Source: a virus. Taken from it: a stretch of DNA of 39,791 nucleotides. The position numbers and the translations under genes were made by a program. The stretch lies in the IMG/VR virus record IMGVR_UViG_3300036846_000708, positions 1 to 39,791 of that record; one strand, given 5' to 3'. This document shows, in pieces, positions 30,399 through 36,989 of the stretch (its first letter is position 1; every line of letters begins with the position of its first letter). The notes beneath the pieces were generated by a model. The model made no database searches and had not been told where the DNA came from. It saw only the letters and a list, made by a program, of their open reading frames with translations.

Positions 30399-30685
30399 GC
30401 GACCCTCGCACGGGCAACCCGCCTGCCCCCCCCCCGCGCTGGGGCCAGGGCAGAGCGATCACCGGCCCTCACCTTCTGGTTTCGATCCCGCCACCGGTGC
30501 GCTCCGTGCTGTACATCCACAACCTGGTCAAGCTCGAGTGTCCTGAGCCGCCGCCGAATCGCTGGTGGCGCTTCTGGCATTGGACCTTGCTCGGCTGGCG
30601 TTGGGAGACGCGGCCATCTGCGGACGAAGTGAAAGGAGTTTTATGGCGACAGAGAAAATCACACTCGATAAATTGCGCGAGATGA
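30395..30685 (+). CDS. Small Pro/Trp-rich protein with a C10 tract
   Basis: A 96-residue frame, ATGA-coupled to the sigma-like gene, with GGAGG close upstream. The N-terminus is Pro-rich and encoded partly by a run of ten C (30426-30435). A strand ('HLLVSIPPPVRSVLYIHNLV') and a Trp-rich patch ('NRWWRFWHWTLLGWRWETR') follow. It overlaps the next gene by 43 bases. The function is unknown. The C-run may be prone to slippage during replication. Confidence 0.5.
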   Translation: MSDPRTGNPPAPPPRWGQGRAITGPHLLVSIPPPVRSVLYIHNLVKLECPEPPPNRWWRFWHWTLLGWRWETRPSADEVKGVLWRQRKSHSINCAR

Positions 30686-30876
30686 AGGAGGACTGGGACT
30701 GGGACGACGACGGCATCGCCCCGACCGAAGAGGCTATCAACCTGGCCGAACTGATCCTCAACACGCCGCCGGCCGTGGTGCCGCGGGAAAACGGCGGCGT
30801 GCAGATCGAGTGGCACTGCGGCGGCGAGGATGCGGAAATCGTCATCACGCCCGAAGGCACCCTCGAATTGGAGTGA
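30643..30876 (+). CDS. Small acidic protein, conserved-hypothetical type
   Basis: A 77-residue protein from ATG 30643, with AAAGGAG upstream. 'LREMKEDWDWDDDGIAPTEEA', 'ILNTPPAVVPRENGGVQIEW' and 'EDAEIVITPEGTLEL' form a pattern I associate with small bacterial and phage hypothetical proteins ('...WDGYGA...A...A..LL......P.V.PTPDGGVQLEW...'). The function of that group is unknown. Confidence 0.6.
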   Translation: MATEKITLDKLREMKEDWDWDDDGIAPTEEAINLAELILNTPPAVVPRENGGVQIEWHCGGEDAEIVITPEGTLELE

Positions 30877-30889
30877 CGGAGGCGAAGCC

Positions 30890-31099
30890 ATGGCTTGGAG
30901 AGTCGGGTCTAAAGTCCGACTAAACGTCTATGACGGCGACAGGCCGGTGTGCCAGTGCCATAACGAAGAAGACGCCGCGCGGATCGTCCTGGCGGTCAAT
31001 GCTGTAGATCCGGAACTGTGTCGTGAAAGGGTCGGGGACGGATGGTGCGGTCGTCCTTTGGGGCATGAGGGAAGACATATGTACGGGACCGGAGACTGA
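30890..31099 (+). CDS. Small Cys-containing protein, unknown
   Basis: A 69-residue protein from ATG 30890 with GGAGG nine bases upstream. 'VRLNVYDGDRPVCQCHNEEDAARIVLAVNAV' looks like a strand pair and helix, then 'CRERVGDGWCGRPLGHEGRH' carries Cys and His residues that could bind metal. No family was recognised. Confidence 0.5.
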   Translation: MAWRVGSKVRLNVYDGDRPVCQCHNEEDAARIVLAVNAVDPELCRERVGDGWCGRPLGHEGRHMYGTGD

Positions 31100-31101
31100 C
31101 C

Positions 31102-31401
31102 ATGGCCGGCATCCGTGTCCAGTACAAAGACGCCCCAGAGCACGGGTTGACCGTGCGCCTGATTCAGACCTGGCACCGCGGCGACATCGACCACGCCGTC
31201 ATGTCCGCGAGCTCGGGGCCCAAGGAGTACGTGAAGAACATCATCTTCGCGCTCTTTGAAGCCAACCCGGCAGTGGAAGCCATCGTGATGGTCCGCGGAT
31301 CGGGTTCGCCGTTTCTTCTGCTGCGCGCCGGCCGCAACTACTTCGACATGTCTAACCGTGAGGTCGAAGGGGTGGAGGAGTTATGCGCCAGTTCCGCGTG
31401 A
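31102..31401 (+). CDS. Small unknown protein
   Basis: A 99-residue alpha/beta protein from ATG 31102, two bases after the previous stop. It includes 'IRVQYKDAPEHGLTVRLIQTW', 'YVKNIIFALFEANPAVEAIVMV' and 'SPFLLLRAGRNYFDM'. The alternating strands and helix suggest a small globular domain. It overlaps the next gene by 19 bases. No family was recognised. Confidence 0.55.
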   Translation: MAGIRVQYKDAPEHGLTVRLIQTWHRGDIDHAVMSASSGPKEYVKNIIFALFEANPAVEAIVMVRGSGSPFLLLRAGRNYFDMSNREVEGVEELCASSA

Positions 31402-31616
31402 TCGCCGAAATCCAGATCGTGAACTTTATCGAGCACTACCATGCCCGGATCCTCGCATGGCGTGGCGACCACTGGGCCGTCGTCGGCATATTGCAACTTC
31501 ATCCAGCGGAGTGGGCCTTCTTCCTTGAGCTCTGCGCTAACGAAAACATCGAGATCAGTTATGAACCAACAGCACGCGTCACGCTTCCGGCTGAAGCCGC
31601 CGCCGCGTCTCAATGA
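31383..31616 (+). CDS. Small unknown protein
   Basis: A 77-residue protein from ATG 31383, with GGAGG just upstream (GTGGAGGAGTTATG). It reads 'FRVIAEIQIVNFIEHYHARILAWRGDHWAVVGI' in two strands, then 'LHPAEWAFFLELCANENIEI'. It overlaps the VRR-NUC gene by 56 bases. No family was recognised. Confidence 0.55.
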   Translation: MRQFRVIAEIQIVNFIEHYHARILAWRGDHWAVVGILQLHPAEWAFFLELCANENIEISYEPTARVTLPAEAAAASQ

Positions 31617-31959
31617 GAACGACGTCGAGCGGGCTTGCCTCGATCTGCTGCGCCTGCGCGGCTATTGGGTAGGCCGCAATCACTGCGGCACGTTCAAGAG
31701 CGCCGACGGCAATCGTTGGATCAAAGGTGCGCCGAAAGGCACGCCGGATTACGTTACATGCCACGCACACTTTCCCGGTTTTCTGCTCGAGGTCAAGCGG
31801 CCAGGCGAAGAGGCCAGCCCCGAGCAGAAAACCAAAATCATGGAAATCCGCTTGGGCTACCACCTGGCGATCGCGGTAGTGGATACCGTCGAAGCGCTTT
31901 CTGCGTGGATCAGGCAACACGAGGCTGCAATAAAACCGGCGCCGCCCACTTTGGATTGA
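31561..31959 (+). CDS. VRR-NUC domain nuclease
   Basis: A 132-residue protein from ATG 31561. It is a stand-alone VRR-NUC domain: Glu23 in 'NENDVERACLDLLRLRGY', 'KGAPKGTPDYV' with Asp63, 'FLLEVKRPGEEASPEQKTKI' with Glu77-x-Lys79, and the C-terminal 'LAIAVVDTVEAL' strand and helix. These enzymes of the PD-(D/E)XK superfamily cut branched or flapped DNA and are often found in phage replication regions as Holliday-junction nuclease candidates. It is placed just before the replication initiator. Confidence 0.88.
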   Translation: MNQQHASRFRLKPPPRLNENDVERACLDLLRLRGYWVGRNHCGTFKSADGNRWIKGAPKGTPDYVTCHAHFPGFLLEVKRPGEEASPEQKTKIMEIRLGYHLAIAVVDTVEALSAWIRQHEAAIKPAPPTLD

Positions 31960-31984
31960 ACGACGCCAGAAAGGTGATCCTTCG

Positions 31985-32068
31985 ATGTATCAACACCATC
32001 GTAGCCCTTTTTCCACAACTGTTGAAAACGGCTGTATTACGGTTTCGCGAATTCTGGAGGTGCGGTAG
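31985..32068 (+). CDS. 27-residue microORF before the initiator, tentative
   Basis: ATG 31985 is preceded by AAAGGTGA at a good distance. The product has 27 residues and ends in 'VENGCITVSRILEVR'. Its 3' end carries the GGAGG ribosome site for the initiator gene, so it may act as a leader peptide. There is no other support. Confidence 0.25.
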   Translation: MYQHHRSPFSTTVENGCITVSRILEVR

Positions 32069-32070
32069 CC

Positions 32071-33063
32071 ATGGCGGCCAGCACTTTTCCCTTCGTCTGT
32101 CTGCCGGACGCCGCGATCTGGCAACGTATCGGTTCACACGCGAAGGTTCTCTACGCCGCGCTGATCCATTACCGGAACCGGAAGACTGGATTGTGCAATC
32201 CGAAACTATCCAGGCTAGCCGAACGTCTGGGCAAAAGCCTGAGGACGATCCGGCGGGCGCTCGATCAACTGCGCCGGGCGGGCATGGTAATCGTCCGTCG
32301 GACCCTTTTCGGCAACCGCTACGAAATAGCCACTCCCGACCAGTGGGGGACCACTATGTCGCGTCACGACTGTGAGGCCAAATGTGGCCCTTGCGCATCG
32401 GCCACCGGTGACCTCACGCATCGGCCATCCGTGGCCGCACAAGAACCAGATGTATTTGAACCAGAAGAGCAGGGGGCGGCCTTGTTGTTGTTGCCTGCTG
32501 ACCGAGAAGAAGCAACAACAACAACACCGGCGGCTGGTGGTGCGCAGCCGGAAACCCCAACGCCCCCGGCCCCGGTCGTAGCTCCGGCGGCTTCTGGTTC
32601 ATTGAACGAGAACCCTGTCGTCCACGAATCCGCGGAAGAAGAAGCCGAGAAGCTCGTCATCGAACTCCTGCCTTATCACCCGTGGAAGGGCAACCGTCCT
32701 TGGGCCGTCAAGGCGATCGCCAAGGTCTTGAGCCAGGATCCCGGCGCCGGCGATCAGATCCGCCGCAGCCACATCGCCATGCGTCCCCACTGGGACATTG
32801 AACAGAGCCTGAGCCCTGGCAAATTCCGGCCGCCCTTAGGGCAATGGATCGAGGAAGGCAACTGGAAGGCAGAAGCGGCTCCGCCGGCCGAACGCAAAGA
32901 CATCAAACGCGAGACGTGGCAGCAGCAGCGGGACCAGGAACGCCGGGAATCGGACGACGCATTTTACCGGGACCTTGCGGAGTCAGAGATGTGGACCGCG
33001 CTGGCGGAATACGTCGGGCCGGATGGGGTGGAGGCGTGGCGTGAAAAACTCAAAGTTGCTTGA
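32071..33063 (+). CDS. Replication initiator-like protein with winged-helix domain
   Basis: A 330-residue protein, GGAGG before ATG 32071. Residues ~15-95 form a winged HTH of the type common in phage O-like and RepA-like proteins: 'SHAKVLYAALIHYRNRKTGL', 'LSRLAERLGKSLRTIRRALDQL-RRAGMVIVRR'. Residues ~100-190 are a low-complexity linker (Pro, Thr, Ala, Glu). The C-terminal ~130 residues ('AVKAIAKVLSQDPG', 'MRPHWDIEQ', 'FRPPLGQWIEEGNW') are helical and may bind the helicase loader or helicase. The DNA coding for the linker contains repeats and a hairpin that may be the origin. Role inferred from domain and position. Confidence 0.7.
   Translation: MAASTFPFVCLPDAAIWQRIGSHAKVLYAALIHYRNRKTGLCNPKLSRLAERLGKSLRTIRRALDQLRRAGMVIVRRTLFGNRYEIATPDQWGTTMSRHDCEAKCGPCASATGDLTHRPSVAAQEPDVFEPEEQGAALLLLPADREEATTTTPAAGGAQPETPTPPAPVVAPAASGSLNENPVVHESAEEEAEKLVIELLPYHPWKGNRPWAVKAIAKVLSQDPGAGDQIRRSHIAMRPHWDIEQSLSPGKFRPPLGQWIEEGNWKAEAAPPAERKDIKRETWQQQRDQERRESDDAFYRDLAESEMWTALAEYVGPDGVEAWREKLKVA
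32376..32524. other. Candidate replication origin inside the initiator gene
   Basis: The linker-coding part carries five GGCC motifs in 61 bases (32376, 32386, 32400, 32423, 32433), including a direct repeat CGCATCGGCCA (32394-32404 and 32417-32427). About 45 bases on, a perfect 13-bp inverted repeat follows (TTGTTGTTGTTGC, 32482-32494; GCAACAACAACAA, 32512-32524). Iteron-like and hairpin elements within the initiator gene recall lambda O. This is inference only. Confidence 0.35.
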
Positions 33064-33424
33064 GGATGCGGAATACGAGAAACAACTCCAGCGGCTGAGC
33101 GGCCTACCTAAATTTCCGCAGGTTCCAGCTGCTCAGAAAGAACTGGTCCGTGCGCTGCGGCGGATCTCGGACAGCGACAAAGATTTTCTCCACAAACTGA
33201 TTAGCGACGTGATCGACACGGCAACAGTTTGCCCGACGCCGGCGGATCTGATCCAGCGCGCTGGAGCCAAGCGGCAGCATGCGCACGCGAGCATCGGCCA
33301 TGTCGATTGTCCGCATTGCCACGGTTCCGGCTTCGTTACCACGCTTCGAAAGGTCAGCGTTGCGGGGATTGCGCCATACGAAACCGAATTCGCGGCTGCG
33401 TGTAAGTGTCGCGGGGGGAACTGA
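33041..33424 (+). CDS. Zinc-finger protein following the initiator
   Basis: A 127-residue protein from GTG 33041, overlapping the initiator gene by 23 bases; GGAGG lies a few bases upstream. The N-terminal two thirds are helical ('KELVRALRRISDSDKDFLHKLI'). The C-terminal part has 'DCPHCHGSGFV', a DnaJ-type CxxCxGxG motif, and 'ACKCRGG' at the end. Small zinc-finger proteins like this often follow phage initiators and may help load the helicase; here that is inference. Confidence 0.6.
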   Translation: MKNSKLLEDAEYEKQLQRLSGLPKFPQVPAAQKELVRALRRISDSDKDFLHKLISDVIDTATVCPTPADLIQRAGAKRQHAHASIGHVDCPHCHGSGFVTTLRKVSVAGIAPYETEFAAACKCRGGN

Positions 33425-33425
33425 A

Positions 33426-34229
33426 ATGGCATCTGAACTTGTTCCACTGTTGAAATCGTTTGAAGATGGGCAACCCCGAATTAGAGATTTAGAGGGTGTC
33501 GGGACGGCCAGCCCGCAATACCCGCTCGACGTGAATGGCGATCTGAACATTACTGGCCACTACTTCCGCAACGGCGTGCAGTTGTCGAGAAGTCCTGATA
33601 TGGAGCGCATGCGCGATATGCAGACTGAAACACGCACGCCGGAAGATGCGTCACTGGCCGCGATCGGTGGGTGTTTCGAGCGACGGCGACGGAAATGGTT
33701 TCGGCTCGCCTATTCCGTGCTCCATGATGTGGACGAATCGCACGAGGCGGTAGCCGATGCGGTATTGGCCGCCTGTAACTCTGCCGGGAAGTTTCGCGGC
33801 GACAGTGGTCTGGAAGGATGGTTGCATGCGATTGTGCTTAACTGCGCGCGAATCCGGCGGCGGCGAACTGTTAGGTCGATAGTGCAATATGTCGGAGCTA
33901 TGGACGAATATGCGAGCCATCCGCAATCTATCGAGCAGGCGCTGGTCCAGGAGGAAGAGGGGCGTCTGGTTAGGATTGTCCTACGGACCCTGCCGGCGAA
34001 GTTTAGGTGCGTGTTCGACCTCATATATTTCGATGGCTTGTCTTACCACCAGGCTGCGGAGCTTTTGGGGATTACTTACCCTTCCCTAAAATCGCGGGTG
34101 GCCGACGGTCTGCGTCTTATTCGCAATAAGCATGCCGCACTGTGTCGCCCATTGGTCGAGCGAAAGCTGCGGCAAACTTTCGCACAGGTGCTCGAGTCGG
34201 AAATGTCCGATAATCCAGGAATTATCTGA
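33426..34229 (+). CDS. ECF-like sigma factor with N-terminal tail-fibre-like motif
   Basis: A 267-residue protein from ATG 33426 with GGGGGAA upstream. Residues ~20-55 ('GVGTASPQYPLDVNGDLNIT', then 'YFRNGVQL') match the 'GIGTASPGYSLHVVGDCNIS' and 'YRVNGTPL' segment of the tail fibre at 20320-20417 in about 18 of 33 positions. The rest is sigma-like: region 2 'RKWFRLAYSVLHDVDESHEA' with 'GLEGWLHAIVLNCARIRRRR', and region 4 'LRTLPAKFRCVFDLIYFDGL' with 'HQAAELLGITYPSLKSRV'. An internal ATG at 33600 would give a normal sigma factor without the motif. It could activate late genes. The fusion is very unusual. Confidence 0.7.
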   Translation: MASELVPLLKSFEDGQPRIRDLEGVGTASPQYPLDVNGDLNITGHYFRNGVQLSRSPDMERMRDMQTETRTPEDASLAAIGGCFERRRRKWFRLAYSVLHDVDESHEAVADAVLAACNSAGKFRGDSGLEGWLHAIVLNCARIRRRRTVRSIVQYVGAMDEYASHPQSIEQALVQEEEGRLVRIVLRTLPAKFRCVFDLIYFDGLSYHQAAELLGITYPSLKSRVADGLRLIRNKHAALCRPLVERKLRQTFAQVLESEMSDNPGII

Positions 34230-34370
34230 GTCCGAAAGATAGCTTGTCTGAGGCCAGAAGATAGTCTTGAACAAGTACGAAAAACCGCTTGGCAACCGTT
34301 CGGTTTAGGCGTACCGTAATGACTAGTCGTTTTGATGACGTTTAACGATGGACAAACGGAGAGCGGGAGC
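34230..34370. other. Short intergenic gap
   Basis: About 140 bases without a gene. There is a partial direct repeat (GAAAGATAGCTTG near 34233 and AGAAGATAGTCTTG near 34257) and a small AACCG...CGGTT dyad near 34284-34305. No convincing promoter or terminator was found. Confidence 0.35.
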
Positions 34371-34775
34371 ATGGCATTGAATAGTTACGCTTTATTCCAT
34401 GAATGTGGACACTTTGTTCTGCATGCCAAGGATGACGAGAAGATTTTGCTCGAAACCCGGTTCGAGCAGGATTACGCCAGTTGGGATCCCGAGTTTCTCC
34501 AGCAAAAGTTTCTGGAACTCATGGGCAAAATTGGCGATGGCCTCAAGAAACGCGGACGCCGGCCGATCTTCAGTCATGAGCAGATTATGGAATTGGAGAT
34601 CCTGCGCCGGACGACGCGGCCGCGGGATCACGGCATCGGGCTCGAGACACGGAGTGATGGTTGGGTGTGGACTGTGGATCTATTTCGTGAATTGATCTTG
34701 CGCCTGCATCCCAATAAACAGTGCTCACGCGCCACCGCCGACAGGCTTCTTCGCGAGTTCAAAGAAAAGCGATGA
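34371..34775 (+). CDS. Putative DNA-binding protein, tandem paralog 1
   Basis: From ATG 34371 a 134-residue protein; this start is chosen because 'MALNSYALFHECG' aligns with the N-terminus of its downstream paralog. Shared blocks are 'YASWDPEFLQQKFLELMG', an AT-hook-like 'KKRGRRPIFS', 'RRTTRPRDHGI', and a C-terminal 'WVWTVDLFRELILRLHPNKQ' with 'SRATADRLLREF', which resembles the second HTH of transposase N-terminal domains. It might bind DNA as a regulator. An upstream ATG at 34332 is in frame. Confidence 0.6.
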   Translation: MALNSYALFHECGHFVLHAKDDEKILLETRFEQDYASWDPEFLQQKFLELMGKIGDGLKKRGRRPIFSHEQIMELEILRRTTRPRDHGIGLETRSDGWVWTVDLFRELILRLHPNKQCSRATADRLLREFKEKR

Positions 34776-34828
34776 CGAGCCCCGCGTGACCTGGAGGTGC
34801 GGATCTAACCAAGAGGGGGACGAGATCA

Positions 34829-35293
34829 ATGGCGGACGACCATTTCTGGATCTACGAGTGTGGGCGCTCTTTTTTAGACGCTAAGAAATACCGAAACCTT
34901 TGGATCACCACCCATTTGGATGGTGTCGTGGTAGAGGGGCCGCCGTCCGTAACCCAGTTCGATTACTCCAGTTGGGATCCGGAATTCCTCGAGCAAAAGC
35001 GGCTGGAACTCATGGGCAATTCTGGTAATGGTTTAAATGCGCTCGGCAAGAAACGCGGACGCCGGCCGATCTTCAGTGAGATGGAAATTTTGAAATTGAA
35101 GGCACTGCACCGATCGACCAGGCCGCGTGATCACGGCTTGGACCATGAGAAATTGCACGGGCAGGGGTTGACGTGGACTGTGGAGCTTTTCCGCTATTTG
35201 ATTTGGAAGATGTACCCGGACAAGACCTGCTCGCATAGTACCGCCCACCGGCTGCACTACGAGTTCACGCAGCAGGAGAAATCGCCATCATGA
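34829..35293 (+). CDS. Putative DNA-binding protein, tandem paralog 2
   Basis: A 154-residue paralog of the preceding gene, with AGAGGGGG upstream of ATG 34829. The shared blocks are 'YSSWDPEFLEQKRLELMG', 'KKRGRRPIFSEMEI', 'HRSTRPRDHGL', 'TWTVELFRYLIWKMYPDK' and 'SHSTAHRLHYEF'. The N-terminal half is longer and more divergent. Divergence over the whole length shows that the duplication is old. Neither copy contains a transposase catalytic domain. It is ATGA-coupled to the next gene. Confidence 0.6.
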   Translation: MADDHFWIYECGRSFLDAKKYRNLWITTHLDGVVVEGPPSVTQFDYSSWDPEFLEQKRLELMGNSGNGLNALGKKRGRRPIFSEMEILKLKALHRSTRPRDHGLDHEKLHGQGLTWTVELFRYLIWKMYPDKTCSHSTAHRLHYEFTQQEKSPS

Positions 35294-35514
35294 CGATTCT
35301 GATCCAGACGGCCCTCGTGGTCGATGAAGGCTATAAAGCCGGTCTGTCCGTGCTCGGCGATTACGATGCCGCGGACATGCAACTGCATACGACAGTGGGC
35401 GGCAAACGATATCCCACGGAGCAGGAAGCTGCCGGCGCCGCGCTGGCGGCCGCCATCCGGCAATCGGACACGGAAACCCACGTCCGCTGGTATTTGGAGC
35501 ACGCGCGAAAATGA
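35290..35514 (+). CDS. Small unknown protein
   Basis: A 74-residue protein from ATG 35290, overlapping the stop of the paralog gene. It contains 'IQTALVVDEGYKAGLSVLGD', 'HTTVGGKRYPTEQEAAGAAL' and 'ETHVRWYLEHARK'. Likely a small alpha/beta domain. It is followed by another ATGA overlap. No family was recognised. Confidence 0.5.
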   Translation: MTILIQTALVVDEGYKAGLSVLGDYDAADMQLHTTVGGKRYPTEQEAAGAALAAAIRQSDTETHVRWYLEHARK

Positions 35515-35714
35515 ACGCATCCGAAACCGCTATGTACACCAAAGTCGTAGTCACCCAGGAGCGCGGCACCTGCCTGCTCTGCGTCCAGCCGCTGGCGGCG
35601 GGTGACCTCTGTTTCCTGGTGCCGTCAAGTTGTGGCGAGGCTGAGAAGATGGAGGCCGGCAAACCCTACAAGGGCGTACTCATGCACCGGCGATGTGTGG
35701 CGGGCGTGCCATGA
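35511..35714 (+). CDS. Small zinc-binding-like protein
   Basis: A 67-residue protein, ATGA-coupled on both sides. 'GTCLLCVQPLAAGDLCFLVPS' and 'GVLMHRRCVAG' give a CxxC...H-x2-C arrangement with a 'l..Gd' turn, as in small treble-clef zinc modules. The function is unknown. Confidence 0.55.
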   Translation: MNASETAMYTKVVVTQERGTCLLCVQPLAAGDLCFLVPSSCGEAEKMEAGKPYKGVLMHRRCVAGVP

Positions 35715-35896
35715 TCAGCAGCCGCACCGAAAAAGGTTGTCTGGCGCCAGACAACCCAAAAAGGAAAGAAGTTACCGCGCGGCTCGATGAAGAGCTTTAC
35801 GAGCAACTCAGGGTGGCGGCATTCAGATTGCGAATCTCTCAAAATCAGGCAATGACCGAAGCTCTCAGGATATGGTTGAGGAAGATCAAGGCATGA
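35711..35896 (+). CDS. Small ribbon-helix-helix DNA-binding protein
   Basis: A 61-residue protein from ATG 35711 (overlapping the preceding stop as ATGA; a start 18 bases earlier is less likely). The RHH core is clear: 'KEVTARLDEELYEQLRVAAF', 'LRISQNQAMTEALRIWLRK', as in CopG/MetJ/Arc-type regulators. The DNA coding for its first residues contains a perfect 22-bp palindrome (35735-35756), a good operator candidate for self-control. Function as transcriptional regulator is likely; its targets are unknown. Confidence 0.75.
   Translation: MISSRTEKGCLAPDNPKRKEVTARLDEELYEQLRVAAFRLRISQNQAMTEALRIWLRKIKA
35735..35756. promoter_or_regulatory. Perfect 22-bp palindrome inside the RHH gene
   Basis: Each 11-base arm reads GGTTGTCTGGC and its reverse complement with no central gap. 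It lies 24 bases after the RHH start codon. RHH proteins bind such dyads, so autoregulation is plausible. It could also form an RNA hairpin; no T-run follows. Confidence 0.55.
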
Positions 35897-35967
35897 CCGC
35901 GCCCGGCTACTGGATGAACGAAACCGGTAGGCAACTCGCGATAGACATGGGGATGGACCCGCTATGA
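35893..35967 (+). CDS. 24-residue microprotein coupled on both sides
   Basis: ATG 35893 overlaps the RHH stop (ATGA) and its own stop overlaps the next ATG in the same way. The 24-residue product ('GYWMNETGRQLAIDMGMDPL' at the C-terminus) ends in a short helix. The double coupling is the evidence that it is translated. Confidence 0.45.
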   Translation: MTAPGYWMNETGRQLAIDMGMDPL

Positions 35968-36212
35968 CGACCACGCTTCCATCTGATGAGATCCGGGCGG
36001 CCGCCGTGGCGATCGCCAATGTGCGCGGCGCTCGAAGAGGTATGCCGCCGATCATCAACGTGCTCGAGATGCTCGAGTCCTCGCCTGGATTGAAGCATCT
36101 TGGCCGAAGAGGTCCTGGAAGATGCTGCCGCGGCCCTCGGTGCCGTGGAGGAACTGCGGCGGCAAAAGCTGAAGATCGCCACCGCTATAAGAAACGGGCA
36201 GGGCTGAGGTAG
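35964..36212 (+). CDS. Small helical protein, probably with a +1 frameshift
   Basis: The frame from ATG 35964 codes 'SDEIRAAAVAIANVRGARRG' and 'PPIINVLEMLESSPGLKHL', a sensible helical protein, up to about 36099. After that the same frame is Arg/Gly/Cys-rich and looks wrong. Skipping one base at 36099 gives 'LAEEVLEDAAAALGAVEELR', then 'RQKLKIATAIRNGQG' and a stop at 36205-36207, a natural continuation. So this is either a +1 programmed shift, a disrupted gene, or a sequence error. A separate TTG-started gene at 36100 is a further option. Confidence 0.5.
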   Translation: MTTTLPSDEIRAAAVAIANVRGARRGMPPIINVLEMLESSPGLKHLGRRGPGRCCRGPRCRGGTAAAKAEDRHRYKKRAGLR

Positions 36213-36272
36213 ACTGAGATGTCCGATCTCAGGTGTCTGACCAAAGCCAGACACGTCCGACCAAAAGACAAA

Positions 36273-36301
36273 CGGCTCACTCACACTGGGCCGCTTTTTT
36301 T
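36273..36301. terminator. Bidirectional rho-independent terminator
   Basis: Stem CGGCTC (36273-36278) pairs with GGGCCG (36288-36293, one G-T wobble) around a 9-base loop, followed by C and seven T. It ends the rightward early/replication block. On the other strand, the same stem follows the leftward Pro/Gly-rich gene and is followed by a T-rich stretch. A second hairpin, GTGTCTG...CAGACAC (about 36232-36253), lies just upstream. Confidence 0.65.
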
Positions 36302-36946
36302 CTACTTGGGTTCCGGCGTAGGTGGTTGACCGCCAACTGTCGGAGGTTTTTCGGCGCCGGTCGGAGGCGGCACTACCACCCAACCGAGGCCAGGAACGAA
36401 TTGCAGAGTCCAACCTCCGCTGATCGGGACCTCGACATGTCCAGGAGGTCCTTCAGGCGCCGGCGGTCCACCAGCACCAGGGGGCGGCAAGAAGATCGGC
36501 GGCGTTGGAAATCCCGGCCCTTGCGACGGTCCCCCTCCGGGGGCAATCGGATGAGCAGGGTATCCCGGTCCCGGCCAAACTTGCGGTGGTGGCCCGCCAG
36601 GAGCGATGGGGTTCGTCGGGAATCCCGGGCCAGTCGATGGATAGGGCGGCTGACCGCCACCCCCCGAAGGCGGATAGTAGATCGGCGGCATGGCGACCGG
36701 TGGCCAGCCGGCTACGGGCGGCGGTCCACCCGGCGCGATCGGGGGCGTCGGGAACCCCGGTCCAGTGCTCGGATAGGGCGGCTGTCCACCAGGAGCGATA
36801 GGGGGTGTCGGGAATCCTGGCCCAGTCGATGGGTAGGGTGGGTTGTAGATCGGATGTGTAGGGTGGCCCCCCGAAGGCGGATAGTAGATCGGCGGCGTCG
36901 GCGCTCCCCCGCCCAGGTCGGACAAGGGAATTCCAAGAAAAAGCAT
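36302..36946 (-). CDS. Proline/glycine-rich repeat protein
   Basis: A leftward 214-residue protein with AAAGGAG before its ATG. It consists mostly of Pro/Gly-rich repeats such as 'PPYPSTGPGFPTPPIAPGG' and 'PPIYYPPSGG'. The C-terminus contains a small more ordered part 'GGWTLQFVPGLGWVVVPPP'. Proline-rich proteins of this form, with repeated 'P(T/A)HPI..PP', are known in various phages without an assigned function. It faces the rightward block, sharing a terminator with it. Confidence 0.75.
   Translation of the reverse strand: MLFLGIPLSDLGGGAPTPPIYYPPSGGHPTHPIYNPPYPSTGPGFPTPPIAPGGQPPYPSTGPGFPTPPIAPGGPPPVAGWPPVAMPPIYYPPSGGGGQPPYPSTGPGFPTNPIAPGGPPPQVWPGPGYPAHPIAPGGGPSQGPGFPTPPIFLPPPGAGGPPAPEGPPGHVEVPISGGWTLQFVPGLGWVVVPPPTGAEKPPTVGGQPPTPEPK
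36590..36850 (-). repeat. Imperfect tandem repeats in the Pro/Gly-rich gene
   Basis: A unit of about 60-66 bases coding 'PPYPSTGPGFPTPPIAPGG' or variants occurs three times or more, interrupted by 'PPIYYPPSGG' units. Repeats of this kind vary easily in copy number. Confidence 0.7.
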
Positions 36947-36989
36947 ATGCAGACTCCTTTCGCGGCTATCTTACAACGCATCTGTTACA

